Below, one piece after another: positions 7,637 to 17,060 of a stretch of DNA of 57,013 nt. The position numbers were made by a program, and so were the translations under genes. Source of the DNA: Deltaproteobacteria bacterium (lineage in GTDB: Bacteria > Desulfobacterota > Binatia > UBA12015). Location of the stretch: assembly GCA_016874715.1 (NCBI GenBank), contig VGTK01000012.1, forward strand, positions 1 to 57,013, in the 5' to 3' direction. Below the pieces are notes generated by a model. That model searched no databases and was not told the DNA's origin. It saw only the letters and a list, made by a program, of their open reading frames with translations. Each line of letters begins with the position of its first letter. Position 1 is the first letter of the stretch.

Positions 7637-9961
7637 GTGCGAGCCGGTGACCAGGATCGATCTCGGCCCAGGCAGGGCAGGGAACGATGGGCGTCGCTGG
7701 GCGGCGCAGGCGCCGGCCCGCGGCGCGGGGCCGTCGTCGCGTTGCTCGCCTACGTCGCGACCTTCGTCGTGCTCGCTGCGGGGCTCCTGCCGCGCTTCGC
7801 CGCCGCGGTCCCGGCCAAGCCGAACTTCGAGGACGCGCACGTCCTGCCGTGGGTCCTGGCCTGGGTGACGCACGCACTCGCCACCGCTCCGGGCGAGCTC
7901 TTCCACGCCAACGTGGCGTATCCTGCACCGCTGCAGCTCACTGGCACCGATCCGCTGCTCGCGCGGCAGATCGGCGTGGCTCCGCTCGCTGCGGCGGGCG
8001 GAAATCCCGTGCTCGCGGCGAACCTGGTCGCCTTCCTGTCCTACCCGCTGGCGGCCTTCGCGTTCTAGCGCCTGCTGCGCCGTGCCGGTGCGTCCGCGCT
8101 CGTCGCCTGGGTCGCGGGTCTCGTCTTCGCGCTCGGTGTGCAGCGCGTGCCGTTCAACCTGAACGCGCTCGCCATCCCGAACCTCGTCCTGCCGTGGCTC
8201 GCGCTCGCCCTGTGGCGTCTGCGCGAGGAGCCGACCGCGCCACGTACCGCGATGCTGCTGGTCGCGTTCGTGGTCGCGGTGCTGGCGAGCCTCTACGCCG
8301 CGGTTCTTGCCGGGATCTTCTGCGCCGTCTGGGGCGGCTGGGAGTTCCTGCGCGCGCGCGCCGGGCGCGGCCGGCACCTGGCGTGGTGCGCGCTGGTCGC
8401 CCTGGCGGGTGCATGCGTGCTGCTGCTCGTGCTGCAGCCCTACCTCGCGACGATGGAAGCGCGGTCGGGAGCGTTCCCCAGGGGAACGCGGCTGCAGGCG
8501 AGCCTGCGCAGCGCAGGCGAGGCCGCGCTCTGGTTCGTGCTCATCGCGGGGAACTACGCGCAGTCGGTGCACCTGGCGGTGCGCTCGCCGCTCGAGGTGC
8601 TCGTGCTCCTGGCCGCGCCCGTGCCCGCCGTGCTGGCGTGGTGGCGGAAGATGCCGCTCGCGCGCGAGCTGGTGGTGCCGGCCGTGCTGCTCTGGGTTGG
8701 CTTCGCCACGCTCGCGTGGGGCTATCCCGGGCCGCTCGATCGTCTGATCTCGGCGACGCCGCTGCGGTCGTTCCGCTAAGTGCACCGCTTCTCGGTGCTC
8801 GCCGACTTCGGGCTGTTGCTGCTGCTCGCCGTCGCGCTCGAGGCCCTGCGCGAGTGGATCGGCGACCGCCTGGCACGCCTCGCGACGCTGGCGGTTCTGG
8901 TGGTCGCCCTGTGCTCGCGAGGCATGCCGTTTCTACACTCGCCGATGCACGAGGTGGCCGCGCTGACGCCCGACAGTCGTGCCGCGTACGACGCGGTCGC
9001 CGCGGCGTGGCCGCGCGAGGGGGGCGGTGCGCTGCTCGAGCTGCCGATCCGCGGCCTGCTCCCCGGGTCGGAGGTGACGCCGCAGACGCTCGAGCCCGAT
9101 GCGATGCTGGCGAGCACCTTGCACTGGTGGCCAACGCCGGCCGGGCACCTCAGCTACCACCCGCCGCTGCGCGCGTTCTTCATGCGCACCGTCGGCGCGC
9201 TGCCCGACCCGCATGCGCTCGCCGACCTGATCGACGCGACGCACGTGCGCTGGCTGCTGCTGCGCCCCGGTCCGTCGTGGCCCGCGGGCGAGGGCGAGCG
9301 CGAGCGGATGCGGGCGGGGCTGCTGGCGAGCGCAGCAGGGACCAGCCGCGAGGTCGCGCCCGGCTGGACCCTGCTGCGCCTCGATCGTGCGCCGCAGCAC
9401 CCGGCGTGGTTCGCCGCAGCCCGAGGCGGGCAGCGGGCGGGGTTCTCACCGCTCGGCAGCGCGCTCGAGCCGATCCCCGAGGAGGCGGCGCGCGCCACCG
9501 TGCGCATCGAGGCAGGGCTCGGATCGACGGCACGCCCGGGCCCGCTGCCGGTGTCGGTCGCGGTGCGCAACGACGGCGACCGCGCGTGGGCGGTGGTCCC
9601 GACTCCCGCGACGCCGCTGACCCTCGACGGACGGCTGCCGAACCTGGTGCGGCGTGACGGTACGGTGATGCTGCGCGAACGCTGGTGGCGGATACGCGAC
9701 GGCGCACCGGCGGACGCGCCGCTCGCCGAGCGTTACCTGGCGCTGCGGCGCGACCTCGACCCCGGTGAGGCCACTCGCCCGGTCGTGGACCTGCGCGTAC
9801 CGGCGGAGCCGGGCGAGTTCCTGCTCGAGATCGGCGTCGAGCAGCGAGGCGGTGCGCGCTTCACGGGAGCCGGAAACGCGTTCGAGCGCCGGCGGGTCAC
9901 CGTGCTCGAAGCCGGTGACGGCGCCGCACCGGCGACGGAAGCCTCGGCGCCGCCTCCCTGA
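7637..9961 (+). pseudogene. polytopic membrane glycosyltransferase-like protein broken by TAG and TAA
   Basis: One reading frame of about 775 codons is interrupted at 8066-8068 (TAG) and 8777-8779 (TAA). All three pieces share the same frame and read as one protein: about ten hydrophobic segments to roughly codon 440, then a soluble beta-rich domain of more than 300 residues. The layout resembles YfhO/GT39-like lipid-linked sugar transferases: ATPLRSFR immediately before the TAA and HRFSVLADFGLLLLLAVALE immediately after it correspond to the usual continuous RSFR-HRFS junction. The start is uncertain (GTG 7637 is one option). Two independent stops make an expressed full-length product unlikely unless the sequence is wrong. 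Confidence 0.7.
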
Positions 9962-10020
9962 GGTCCGGCTCTCGGTCCCGGCGGGATGCGCGCGGCGGCG
10001 ACTTGGGATAAGCGCGGGAC

Positions 10021-10614
10021 ATGGACGTCGCGCCCGAGCTGATGCCGCTGGTCAGCGTCGCGCTCGGCCTCGGCCTCGCGGCGGCCGCCGGGTTCCGGGT
10101 GTTCGTGCCGCTCCTGGCGCTCGGGTTCGCCGGCCGCGCGGGGTGGGTCGCGCTGGCGCCCGGCTTCGAGTGGCTGGCGACGCCGCCGGCGCTGATCGCG
10201 TTCGGTACCGCGACGCTGGTCGAGGCGCTCGCGTACCACGTGCCGTTCCTCGACCACCTGCTCGATCTGATCGCGACGCCGAGCGCGATCGTGGCGGGAA
10301 CGCTCGCCAGCGCCGCGGTGCTCCCCGACCTGCCGCCGATGGTCAGGTGGGCGGTGGCCGTCCTCGCGGGTGGTGGTGCTGCCGGGCTCGTGCAGACGGC
10401 GACGGTGCTGGCGCGCGTCGGCTCGACGACCTTCACCGGCGGGCTCGGGAACGTGCTGTTCGCGACCTTCGAGCTGTTCGGTGCCGTGGGCACGGTCGTC
10501 CTCGCCATCGCGCTGCCCGTGGTCGCGCTCGGGCTCGTGCTCCTGCTGCTGGTCGCCGCTGCCGTGGTCGTCGTCCGCGTTGCGCGCCACCGCGCGGCGC
10601 AGCGGGCCGTGTGA
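10021..10614 (+). CDS. DUF4126 family membrane protein
   Basis: A 197-residue integral membrane protein with about five hydrophobic segments. It matches the DUF4126 pattern: AAAAGFRVFVPLL near the N-terminus, then FEWLATPPAL, VEALAYHVPFLDHLLD and TPSAIVAG. Function of the family is unknown. It ends 45 bases before the convergent TauD/TfdA gene. Start ATG at 10021 agrees with the beginning of family similarity. Confidence 0.88.
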   Translation: MDVAPELMPLVSVALGLGLAAAAGFRVFVPLLALGFAGRAGWVALAPGFEWLATPPALIAFGTATLVEALAYHVPFLDHLLDLIATPSAIVAGTLASAAVLPDLPPMVRWAVAVLAGGGAAGLVQTATVLARVGSTTFTGGLGNVLFATFELFGAVGTVVLAIALPVVALGLVLLLLVAAAVVVVRVARHRAAQRAV

Positions 10615-10659
10615 GCCGTCCGCGATGCGTCTGGCGGGCGGCCCTTGCCGTGCGCCGTC

Positions 10660-11742
10660 CTACGCCCAGCAGACCGCGATCCTGCGGGGCCCCACGTAGG
10701 GCAGGCGACCGTGCGCGACCGAGTGGTTGTCGATCGCCACGACGTCGCCGAGCCGCCACGGGTTGACGACCAGGTGCCGCCACGTGACGTCGCGCACGTG
10801 CTCCATGTCGGCGTCGGGGATCTCGGTGCCGTCGACGTACGTGCAGTGCATGGACTGCTCGTCCGAGCCGCGGGTGGCGCGCTGGAGCGCGACCATCGCG
10901 CGTGCGAACTGCAGCAGGGCGAAGTTCTTGAGCGTCGGTCGCAGCGCGTGGATGCGCTGGTACTCTCCGGGTGCCGCCGACAGGTGAAACGTCGCCGTGT
11001 GGTTGTGCCACACGCGCTCGCCGGTGAGCGGATGGTCGCGGAACACCGGCTGCGTGCTGACGATCCGCAGCCCGTCGTTCTCGGTCCAGATCGGCTCGAA
11101 GCCCTGCGCGCGGCACTTCGCCTCGACCGCGTCCTTGTCGGTGGTGAGGAACATCTCGTCCCAGCGCTTCAGCTTCCACAGGTCGAGCTTCGAGCCGCCG
11201 GCCGGGCCCGCGTAGTTGCGCACGATCCGGATGCCGCCGTCGACGAAGCGCTGCCGCACGACGGGGTCCATGTCGCGCCACACCTTGCGGTAGTCGACCA
11301 GCGGCGTCTCGCCGCCGCCGGGCTGCGGCTCGAGCAGGCACGAGAAGAACAAGCGTCGCGGCGGGTCCTTCACGAAGCTCATCTCGCAGTGCTGCGGGAT
11401 CGGGTAGACCGGCGGCAGCTCGCTCGCGGAGAAGACGTACTTCGTCAGCGCGTCGCGCGGCGACGTGCCGAGGTACTCGTTCTTCAGATCGTCGTCGATC
11501 GCGCGCGCCAGGCGCTCGAAGTCCTCGGCGGAGTCCACGGCGAAGCCGCGGAACAGGATCGCGCCGTGCCGGGCGATGTGCGCCTGCACCCACGCGGCGT
11601 TCGCCTCGAGCCAGCCGCACAGGCGGTTCAGGCTCGGCTCGCCTGCGGGGCGGACGACCAGCGGTAGACCGCTCGGATCGCCGTCGAGCGTGCTCACGTC
11701 GTAGGGCGGCTCGGTCTCGAGTCGTACGGCTTCAGCTTCCAC
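10660..11742 (-). CDS. TauD/TfdA-family Fe(II)/2-oxoglutarate dioxygenase
   Basis: A 360-residue soluble oxygenase that would couple 2-oxoglutarate decarboxylation to hydroxylation of a small substrate. The facial triad is seen as HCEMSF (HxE) in the middle and the distal His in IDNHSVAHGR, followed by the 2-oxoglutarate-binding Arg in RRIAVCW at the C-terminus. The start is a GTG at 11742, preceded by GGAGGA at correct spacing; no ATG start fits. Taurine, sulfonate, phenoxyacid and gamma-butyrobetaine substrates all occur in this superfamily, and sequence alone does not discriminate. Confidence 0.9.
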   Translation of the reverse strand: MEAEAVRLETEPPYDVSTLDGDPSGLPLVVRPAGEPSLNRLCGWLEANAAWVQAHIARHGAILFRGFAVDSAEDFERLARAIDDDLKNEYLGTSPRDALTKYVFSASELPPVYPIPQHCEMSFVKDPPRRLFFSCLLEPQPGGGETPLVDYRKVWRDMDPVVRQRFVDGGIRIVRNYAGPAGGSKLDLWKLKRWDEMFLTTDKDAVEAKCRAQGFEPIWTENDGLRIVSTQPVFRDHPLTGERVWHNHTATFHLSAAPGEYQRIHALRPTLKNFALLQFARAMVALQRATRGSDEQSMHCTYVDGTEIPDADMEHVRDVTWRHLVVNPWRLGDVVAIDNHSVAHGRLPYVGPRRIAVCWA

Positions 11743-11812
11743 GCGGTCTTCCTCCGTGTCGCCCGCTCGTCGAGCGCGGCCACCGGACGTTAACCAGCCG
11801 CGCGGGCATCTG

Positions 11813-13343
11813 TCACGACGCGGGCGAAGCGTCCGGAGCCGGGGCGGGCGAGCGCAGCAAGACGAACGCGCGCAGGTCCTCGCGCTGCCACGGCGCGCGA
11901 CCGGCCGCGGCCAGCGCGGGCGCGAGCGCATCGACCGAGGCACCGAGCGGACGCGGCACGACGACGAGCAGCTCGCGCGGCAGACGGGCGAACTGCGCCG
12001 CGTCGGCGATGCGCGACACGCCGACCACGCCGAGCTCGCGCAGTCGCCGGGGGAGGTGGTCGAGATCGCGGAACGCCTCGGGGGAGAAGTGCCAGGCAAA
12101 CGGCAGGATCTCGTGCGCGGGGACGATCACGGTCAGCGCGCCGTCCGCGGTCGCGGCTCGCGCGCGGTCGGCGGCGATGGCCCAGTCGGTACGCTGTAGA
12201 GGGCTCCGCCACGCGCCGGCGAGGGACAGTGCGCAGAGCGCGACGATCAGCGTCGTGCCGAGCGTGCGGGCGACTGGCAGCCGCGCCGCGGCCGCACCGA
12301 CCAGCAGGTACCAGCCGGGCGTGACGTAGAGCAGGTAGCGGCCGAGAAACACGGGCTCGATCGAGGAGGCGAGGTACGCGACGACGAGCGGCACGACGCT
12401 CCACAGCGCGAGCGCTGCCAGCGTGCGCCGAGGCGCGGGGGCGGCCTGCGCCTCGCGGCGTGCGCCGAGCAGGGCGATCGCGCCCGCGACGACGAGCAGC
12501 AGCTCGAGCGTCAGGACCAGCCCGGAGCCCGTCAGCTTCGCGAGCTCGTGGGGAATGCCGCGCAGCGTGGGCGCGGGCAGCCACCCGGCCATCGGCAGCG
12601 GCCACAGCGTCAACCAGATGAACAGCGCGAGCGGCACCACGAGCAGGACCGCGCCCACCTGCGCCGCGAGGATGGCGAGGAACGTGCGCGGGCTCTGTCC
12701 CCGCCACGGCAGCGCTGCGAGCGTCTGGGCGCAGAGGGCGAAGGCCGCGACGTAGTGCGTGTGCAGCAGGGCCGCGTCGAGCAGGCAGAGCAGCGCGAGC
12801 CGCCGCCACGTCACACGCTCGAGCAGCAACAGCAGGACGTGGAACGACGCGATCACGATCAGCAGCACGAGCGCGTACGGCCGCGCCTCGTGCGCGAAGT
12901 AGATCTGGCAGCGCGACGCCAGCAGCAGCGCTGCCGCGAAGAGTCCGGTGCGGGCGTCGAGGAAGCGGCGTCCGAGCTGGAACAGGGCGACCACGGACGC
13001 GGCGCTCGCCAGCGCCGACAGCGCGCGCGCGGCGACCAGCGTCGTTCCGAAGAGCTTCAGCCAGGCGCGGGCGAGGAGCGGGTAGAGCGGCGGCGTCGCG
13101 TCGGCGCGCAGGTAGCGATCGAGGTCGTACGGGAGCTGCACGTTGCTCAACGTGACCGCCTCGTCGAACGTAAGTGCTCGGCCGGCCGAGCAGCGGCAGG
13201 ACGAGTGCCAGGCTCGTGGTGAAGAGCAGCGACGAGACGATCGCCGGGTGGCGGTCGAGCCAGCCGGAGCGCAGCGCCGTCCCCGAGGGGCGCGCCGCGA
13301 GCGGCGGAGAGTCCTCGAGCGCGGTCGCCATCCGCAGGACCAT
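11813..13343 (-). pseudogene. GT39-like membrane glycosyltransferase with a frameshift
   Basis: The body (11813 to about 13180, about 455 codons) is a polytopic ArnT/GT39-like protein: LTFDEAVTLSNVQ with the catalytic-type Asp-Glu, YLRADATPPLYPLLARAW, FAHEARPYAL and about ten membrane segments. The true N-terminus (MATALEDSPP and a hydrophobic run ending LVLPLLGR; start 13331 or 13343) is in another frame. Switching frames at 13177-13190, inside the perfect palindrome CTCGGCCGGCCGAG, reconstitutes one continuous protein of about 510 residues. One extra base there explains it. Either a real pseudogene or an indel error at a hairpin. Confidence 0.75.
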
Positions 13344-13520
13344 CGGTGCCCGGGCGGCCCGACTGTAGAGCCCGCCACCGTGTCCGCGCGGCGTCCGGTC
13401 ACCGCTCTGCGGTGCCCCCGCCGCGGACCCGCGCCGTGGTCGCCGCTCTGCGCGGACCCCGCCCGCGGGCCCGCACCGCGGTCACCGCTCTGCGCGGACC
13501 CCGCCCGCGACCCCGTTCCG

Positions 13521-15092
13521 TCAGAGCCCGTTCAGCGCGTCGACCACCTGCAGCGTGTCGCCGATGTCGTGGAAGTCGACCGTGACGAAGTTCGGCAGTG
13601 CCGCGTTCGCGGCCGCGCACGCGCCCGCGCGGTCGATGAACAGCGGGTTGTGGTTGATCTGCTCGGCGAGCATCGGCGAGCCGAAGATCTGCGTCAGGAA
13701 GTGGTTCAGGATGAACAGCCGGTTCGCCGGGTTGCCGCGGTTCGGCGTGCAGGACAGGTCGGCCGGCGTCGCGAACGAGTAGTGGGTCTCGAACGCGTAG
13801 GACCACACGTCGTGGTACCAGCCGTACGTACCGCCCTGGCTGTCGGTGAAGACGACGAGCCGGCGGTCGGCCGCGATCATCTCGCGCAGCGTCGGCCACG
13901 GTGCCGCCACCGGTTGCGTGTGCAGGTTGGGCGCGAGCCCCGCCGCCTCGAACGCGATCCGGGTGTCGTTCGCGCTCACGTAGCTCTCGAAGATGATCGA
14001 CACGATCTCGTAGGGGTGGCTGTCGAGGAACTCGCGGATGTCCGTCAGCGTGGCGACCAGCGGACGCTTCCCGAGCACGCAGAAGGCGTGGCAGAGCATC
14101 GTCTGGCCGGCGTCGTAGTGGGTGTCGAGCATGAGGCCGCGCACCCCGTCGGCGAGCTGGCGGGTCACCGCGTACTGCTGGTTCGGGCCGCCGAAGGCGT
14201 CCTCGGCATTCGACATCGCGTTGTGCGTCGTGGCGTAGGACACCTCGTCGTAGCGCCGGTCGCACAGCTCCGGCGCGCCGTTGCACGCGTACACCGCGCG
14301 CGACGGCAGGCAGATCTCCTTCGTCGCGCCGCGGTTCAGCGTCAGCGCGTCGAGGCCGTCGTTCACGTGCAGCCCGTTCTCGCGCGCGGTCGACGCCGCG
14401 CGCGCGTCGTAGCAGGCGAGGTGCCAACCGGCGTTCTTCCTCGTCTCACCGGAGACGTCGGCGGCGGCGCACAGACGCTTCGGGCGCAGCACCTCGTAGT
14501 CGCGGGTCGCGCCGTCCGCGTCGGTCAGCGACACGACGGCACCCTTGAACGGAAAGCTCGACGCCTTGCCGGCCGCGCGCGCGACCCGGCACTGGTAGCG
14601 GTCGACGCCGTGGCTCTGGAAGTCGAGCGCTGCCGGCGACACGTTCTTGTCGACCGCCGTCGGCAGGAGCAGGCCGTTCGGCCGACCGAGGTCGAAGGCG
14701 TGCGCGCCGAGCGCGTTGTCGATCGCGACGCCGCGCACGCGGGATCCCGGCTCGCTGGAGCGCTCCTTGCGGCGCAGCAGGCTGGTCGTCGCGTCGGCCG
14801 GCGGCACGCCGGCCGTGGACGCCGGGCCGCACAGCCGGTCCGGTTGCTTGACGGTCGCCTCGGCTGCGGCGAACTGGTCCGCGACCGCCACCCCGGAGGC
14901 GTTCGCAGGACGCGGGCTGCCGGCGCTGCGGCTGGTCGCGTCGCAGACGAAGGCCGCTGGCGGGTCGGCCGCCGCGGCTGTGGATGCGGAGGCCAGCGCC
15001 GCCGTCGCGGCGAGCAGGCTCGCGCGAAGAAGGATCCGGGGATGGCTCGGGTTCCGCATCGTGTGACGGGGATAGCTCAGGTTCCGCATCAT
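13521..15092 (-). CDS. secreted PI-PLC-X-domain protein with DUF7450-like modules
   Basis: About 523 residues. A signal peptide (hydrophobic LLRASLLAATAALASA then AAAAD) is followed by two cysteine-containing modules in which VKQPDRLCGP and VLRPKRLC...GWHLACYDAR recur, the pattern of DUF7450-type repeats. The C-terminal half (about 280-523) is a phosphatidylinositol-specific phospholipase C X-like TIM barrel: VSYATTHNAMS carries the first catalytic His and GVRGLMLDTHYD the second region. It would act outside the cytoplasm on a phosphodiester lipid or glycan. The start is ambiguous between ATG codons at 15092, 15089 and 15059 because the first codons are duplicated; 15059 best fits the signal peptide. 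Confidence 0.82.
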   Translation of the reverse strand: MMRNLSYPRHTMRNPSHPRILLRASLLAATAALASASTAAAADPPAAFVCDATSRSAGSPRPANASGVAVADQFAAAEATVKQPDRLCGPASTAGVPPADATTSLLRRKERSSEPGSRVRGVAIDNALGAHAFDLGRPNGLLLPTAVDKNVSPAALDFQSHGVDRYQCRVARAAGKASSFPFKGAVVSLTDADGATRDYEVLRPKRLCAAADVSGETRKNAGWHLACYDARAASTARENGLHVNDGLDALTLNRGATKEICLPSRAVYACNGAPELCDRRYDEVSYATTHNAMSNAEDAFGGPNQQYAVTRQLADGVRGLMLDTHYDAGQTMLCHAFCVLGKRPLVATLTDIREFLDSHPYEIVSIIFESYVSANDTRIAFEAAGLAPNLHTQPVAAPWPTLREMIAADRRLVVFTDSQGGTYGWYHDVWSYAFETHYSFATPADLSCTPNRGNPANRLFILNHFLTQIFGSPMLAEQINHNPLFIDRAGACAAANAALPNFVTVDFHDIGDTLQVVDALNGL

Positions 15093-15094
15093 GT
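15041..15094. repeat. direct repeat duplicating a start region (30-bp period)
   Basis: Segments 15041-15064 and 15071-15094 match at 21 of 24 bases and contain GGTTCCGCATC. In the minus-strand gene this gives two consecutive ten-codon units, MRNLSYPRHT and MRNPSHPRIL, each starting with Met. Confidence 0.85.
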
Positions 15095-15136
15095 CGCCGA
15101 ACTGTAAGAGACCCGTCCGCGAGGAGGCAACCCGGA

Positions 15137-16642
15137 ATGGACGACCGCACCCCCATCCTGATCGGCGCCGGCCAGATCACCCAGCGCGACGTCGCGCCGC
15201 AGGACGTGCTCGAGCCGGTCGCGCTGATGCGCGACGCCGCCCGTGCCGCCGCCGACGACGCACGGCTGACGGTCGACGCGCTGCGGCGCATCGACACCGT
15301 GGCGGTGGTGAACCTGCTGTCGTGGAACTACGCCAACGCGCCGCGTCTGCTCGCCGGGATGCTGGGCGCCGCGCCGCGCGACGAGATCTACACGATGATC
15401 GGTGGCAACTCGCCGCAGTCGCTGGTCGACGACACGGCGCGGCGCATCGCGCGCGGCGAGGTCGGGCTCGCGCTGCTCGCCGGCGGCGAGGTCATGAACG
15501 GCGTCAAGCGGGCGCGCCGCGCCGGCGTGCGCCTCGCGTGGGGAGACACCGGAGAGGTGCCCGAGCCGCGGTCCTTCGGCGACGCACGGCAGGGCACCAA
15601 CGACCTCGAGGTGCGGCACGGGCTCTTCCTGCCGGTGCAGGTCTACCCGCTGTTCGAGAACGCGATCCGCGCCCGCGCCGGACGCACGCCGGGCGAGCAC
15701 CTGCGCTTCCTCGGCGAGCTGTACGCGCGCTTCTCGTCGGTCGCGGCGGCGAACCCGTTCGCCTGGTTCCGCACGCCGCGCACGGCAGAGCAGATCGCCA
15801 CCGTCGACGCCGACAACCGCATCATCGCTTGGCCCTACCCCAAGCGGATGAACGCGATCATGGACGTCGATCAGGCGGCGGCGGTGCTCATGACGTCGGT
15901 CGGCCGGGCGCGGGAGCTCGGCGTGCCGCGCGGGCGCTGGGTGTTCCTGCAGGGCTTCGGCGAGGCACACGACAAGTGGTTCGTCAGCGAGCGCTGCGGC
16001 TACGCGCAGTCGCCGGCGATCGCCGCCGCCGGGCGCCGCGCGCTCGAGATGGCAGGCATCGGCATCGCCGACGTCGACCTGTTCGACCTCTACAGCTGCT
16101 TCCCGAGCGCCGTGCAGCTCGCGCAGGAGGCGCTCGGGATCGCGCCCGCCGATCCGCGTCCGCTCACCGTCACCGGCGGCCTCGCCGCGTTCGGCGGACC
16201 CGGCAACAACTACTCCATGCACGGCATCGCGAGCATGATGGACCGCCTGCGCGCGGCGCCCGGCACGCGCGGCCTGGTGACCGCGCTCGGCTGGTACGTC
16301 ACCAAGCACGCGATCGGCGTCTACGGCACGGAGCCCGGACCCGCGCCGTGGCGCGCGCCCGAGGAGTCGCTGCAGCCGGCCATCGACGCCATGCCGAGCC
16401 CGGAGGTCGTCGACCGCGCCGAGGGCGCTGCGACGATCGAGACCTACACCGTCGCACACGAGCGCGGCGGCGAGCCCGAGCGCGGCATCGTGATCGGACG
16501 CCTCGACGACGACCGGCGCTTCCTCGCGGTGATCGACGGCGATCGCGCGGAGCTCGAGAGCCTCGAGCGCGACGAGGGCGTCGGCCGGCGCGGGCGGGTC
16601 TTGCCCGGCGCGGACGGCGTGAGCCGCTTCCGTCTCGCGTAG
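15137..16642 (+). CDS. thiolase-like protein type 1 (acetyl-CoA acetyltransferase-like)
   Basis: A 501-residue protein of the thiolase superfamily with the extra C-terminal beta domain seen in the TLP1 group (about 410-501). Family blocks visible are ILIGAGQ at the start, MIGGNSPQSLVD where degradative thiolases carry the nucleophilic Cys, LFDLYSCFPSAVQ, and GGLAAFGGPGNNYSMHGIA. The usual first Cys is replaced by the NSP context, so classical thiolysis through that residue is unlikely. The protein probably binds acyl-CoA in lipid or steroid side-chain metabolism, as inferred for TLP1. GAGGAGG at 15121 precedes the ATG at 15137. It is divergent from the PLC-like gene. Confidence 0.88.
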   Translation: MDDRTPILIGAGQITQRDVAPQDVLEPVALMRDAARAAADDARLTVDALRRIDTVAVVNLLSWNYANAPRLLAGMLGAAPRDEIYTMIGGNSPQSLVDDTARRIARGEVGLALLAGGEVMNGVKRARRAGVRLAWGDTGEVPEPRSFGDARQGTNDLEVRHGLFLPVQVYPLFENAIRARAGRTPGEHLRFLGELYARFSSVAAANPFAWFRTPRTAEQIATVDADNRIIAWPYPKRMNAIMDVDQAAAVLMTSVGRARELGVPRGRWVFLQGFGEAHDKWFVSERCGYAQSPAIAAAGRRALEMAGIGIADVDLFDLYSCFPSAVQLAQEALGIAPADPRPLTVTGGLAAFGGPGNNYSMHGIASMMDRLRAAPGTRGLVTALGWYVTKHAIGVYGTEPGPAPWRAPEESLQPAIDAMPSPEVVDRAEGAATIETYTVAHERGGEPERGIVIGRLDDDRRFLAVIDGDRAELESLERDEGVGRRGRVLPGADGVSRFRLA

Positions 16643-16650
16643 ACACGCGG

Positions 16651-16830
16651 CTCGCATCGGGGCTCGAGCTGTGGGCGCTCTCGTGCGGCAACGGCAGACT
16701 CGACAGCGGGGAGGAGTGCGATCGGGGCCAGGCGAACGGCAGTGCCGGGTCGGACTGCGGTGGCGACTGCCGGCGCAGCGCGGGGTCGCGGGAGCCACCG
16801 CGTCGCCTCGCCGAGACGAGGCGGCGCTGA
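16651..16830 (+). pseudogene. relic of a DUF4215-type cysteine-rich protein
   Basis: Immediately after the thiolase stop, another frame reads a cysteine-rich block with CGNGRLDSGEECDRG from 16684 and then DCGGDCR, ending at a TGA at 16830. This is one DUF4215-like repeat with no signal peptide, no start codon of its own and no further repeats, so it looks like a fragment of a lost secreted protein. Intact proteins with this motif occur at 17061 and 26844. Confidence 0.6.
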
Positions 16831-16888
16831 TTCCCGGCGCGTGCCCCCGCTCTCGACGTGCAAGCTGTCCTGTGGCGCAGCCCGCAGC

Positions 16889-16941
16889 GGCTCGGCTGGC
16901 GTGAGCCGAGCCCTTCGGAGGCAGCGGCGCGCTGCCTCCGA
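16889..16941. terminator. two tandem strong hairpins
   Basis: 16889-16912 is a 9-bp perfect stem (GGCTCGGCT / AGCCGAGCC, 6-nt loop). 16915-16941 is an 11-bp perfect stem (TCGGAGGCAGC / GCTGCCTCCGA, 5-nt loop). They lie only two bases apart, downstream of the thiolase and DUF4215 relic and before the next promoter. No T tract follows. Transcription termination or RNA end protection is the simplest role. Confidence 0.55.
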
Positions 16942-17060
16942 GAAGCCGTGTGACGCTTCGTGCGAGAATTCGCGATTGCCTCGCCTCGCGAATCGGCTCA
17001 TGCCGGTGGTGGCATACGGCGGCGCTCTCGCTGAATCCGGCGCCGCGGAGGGAAAGGACC

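Noticed and set aside
8066..8779. Three separate genes instead of one broken gene
   Set aside because: All three pieces share the same frame and together read as one membrane protein with a continuous family junction across each stop.
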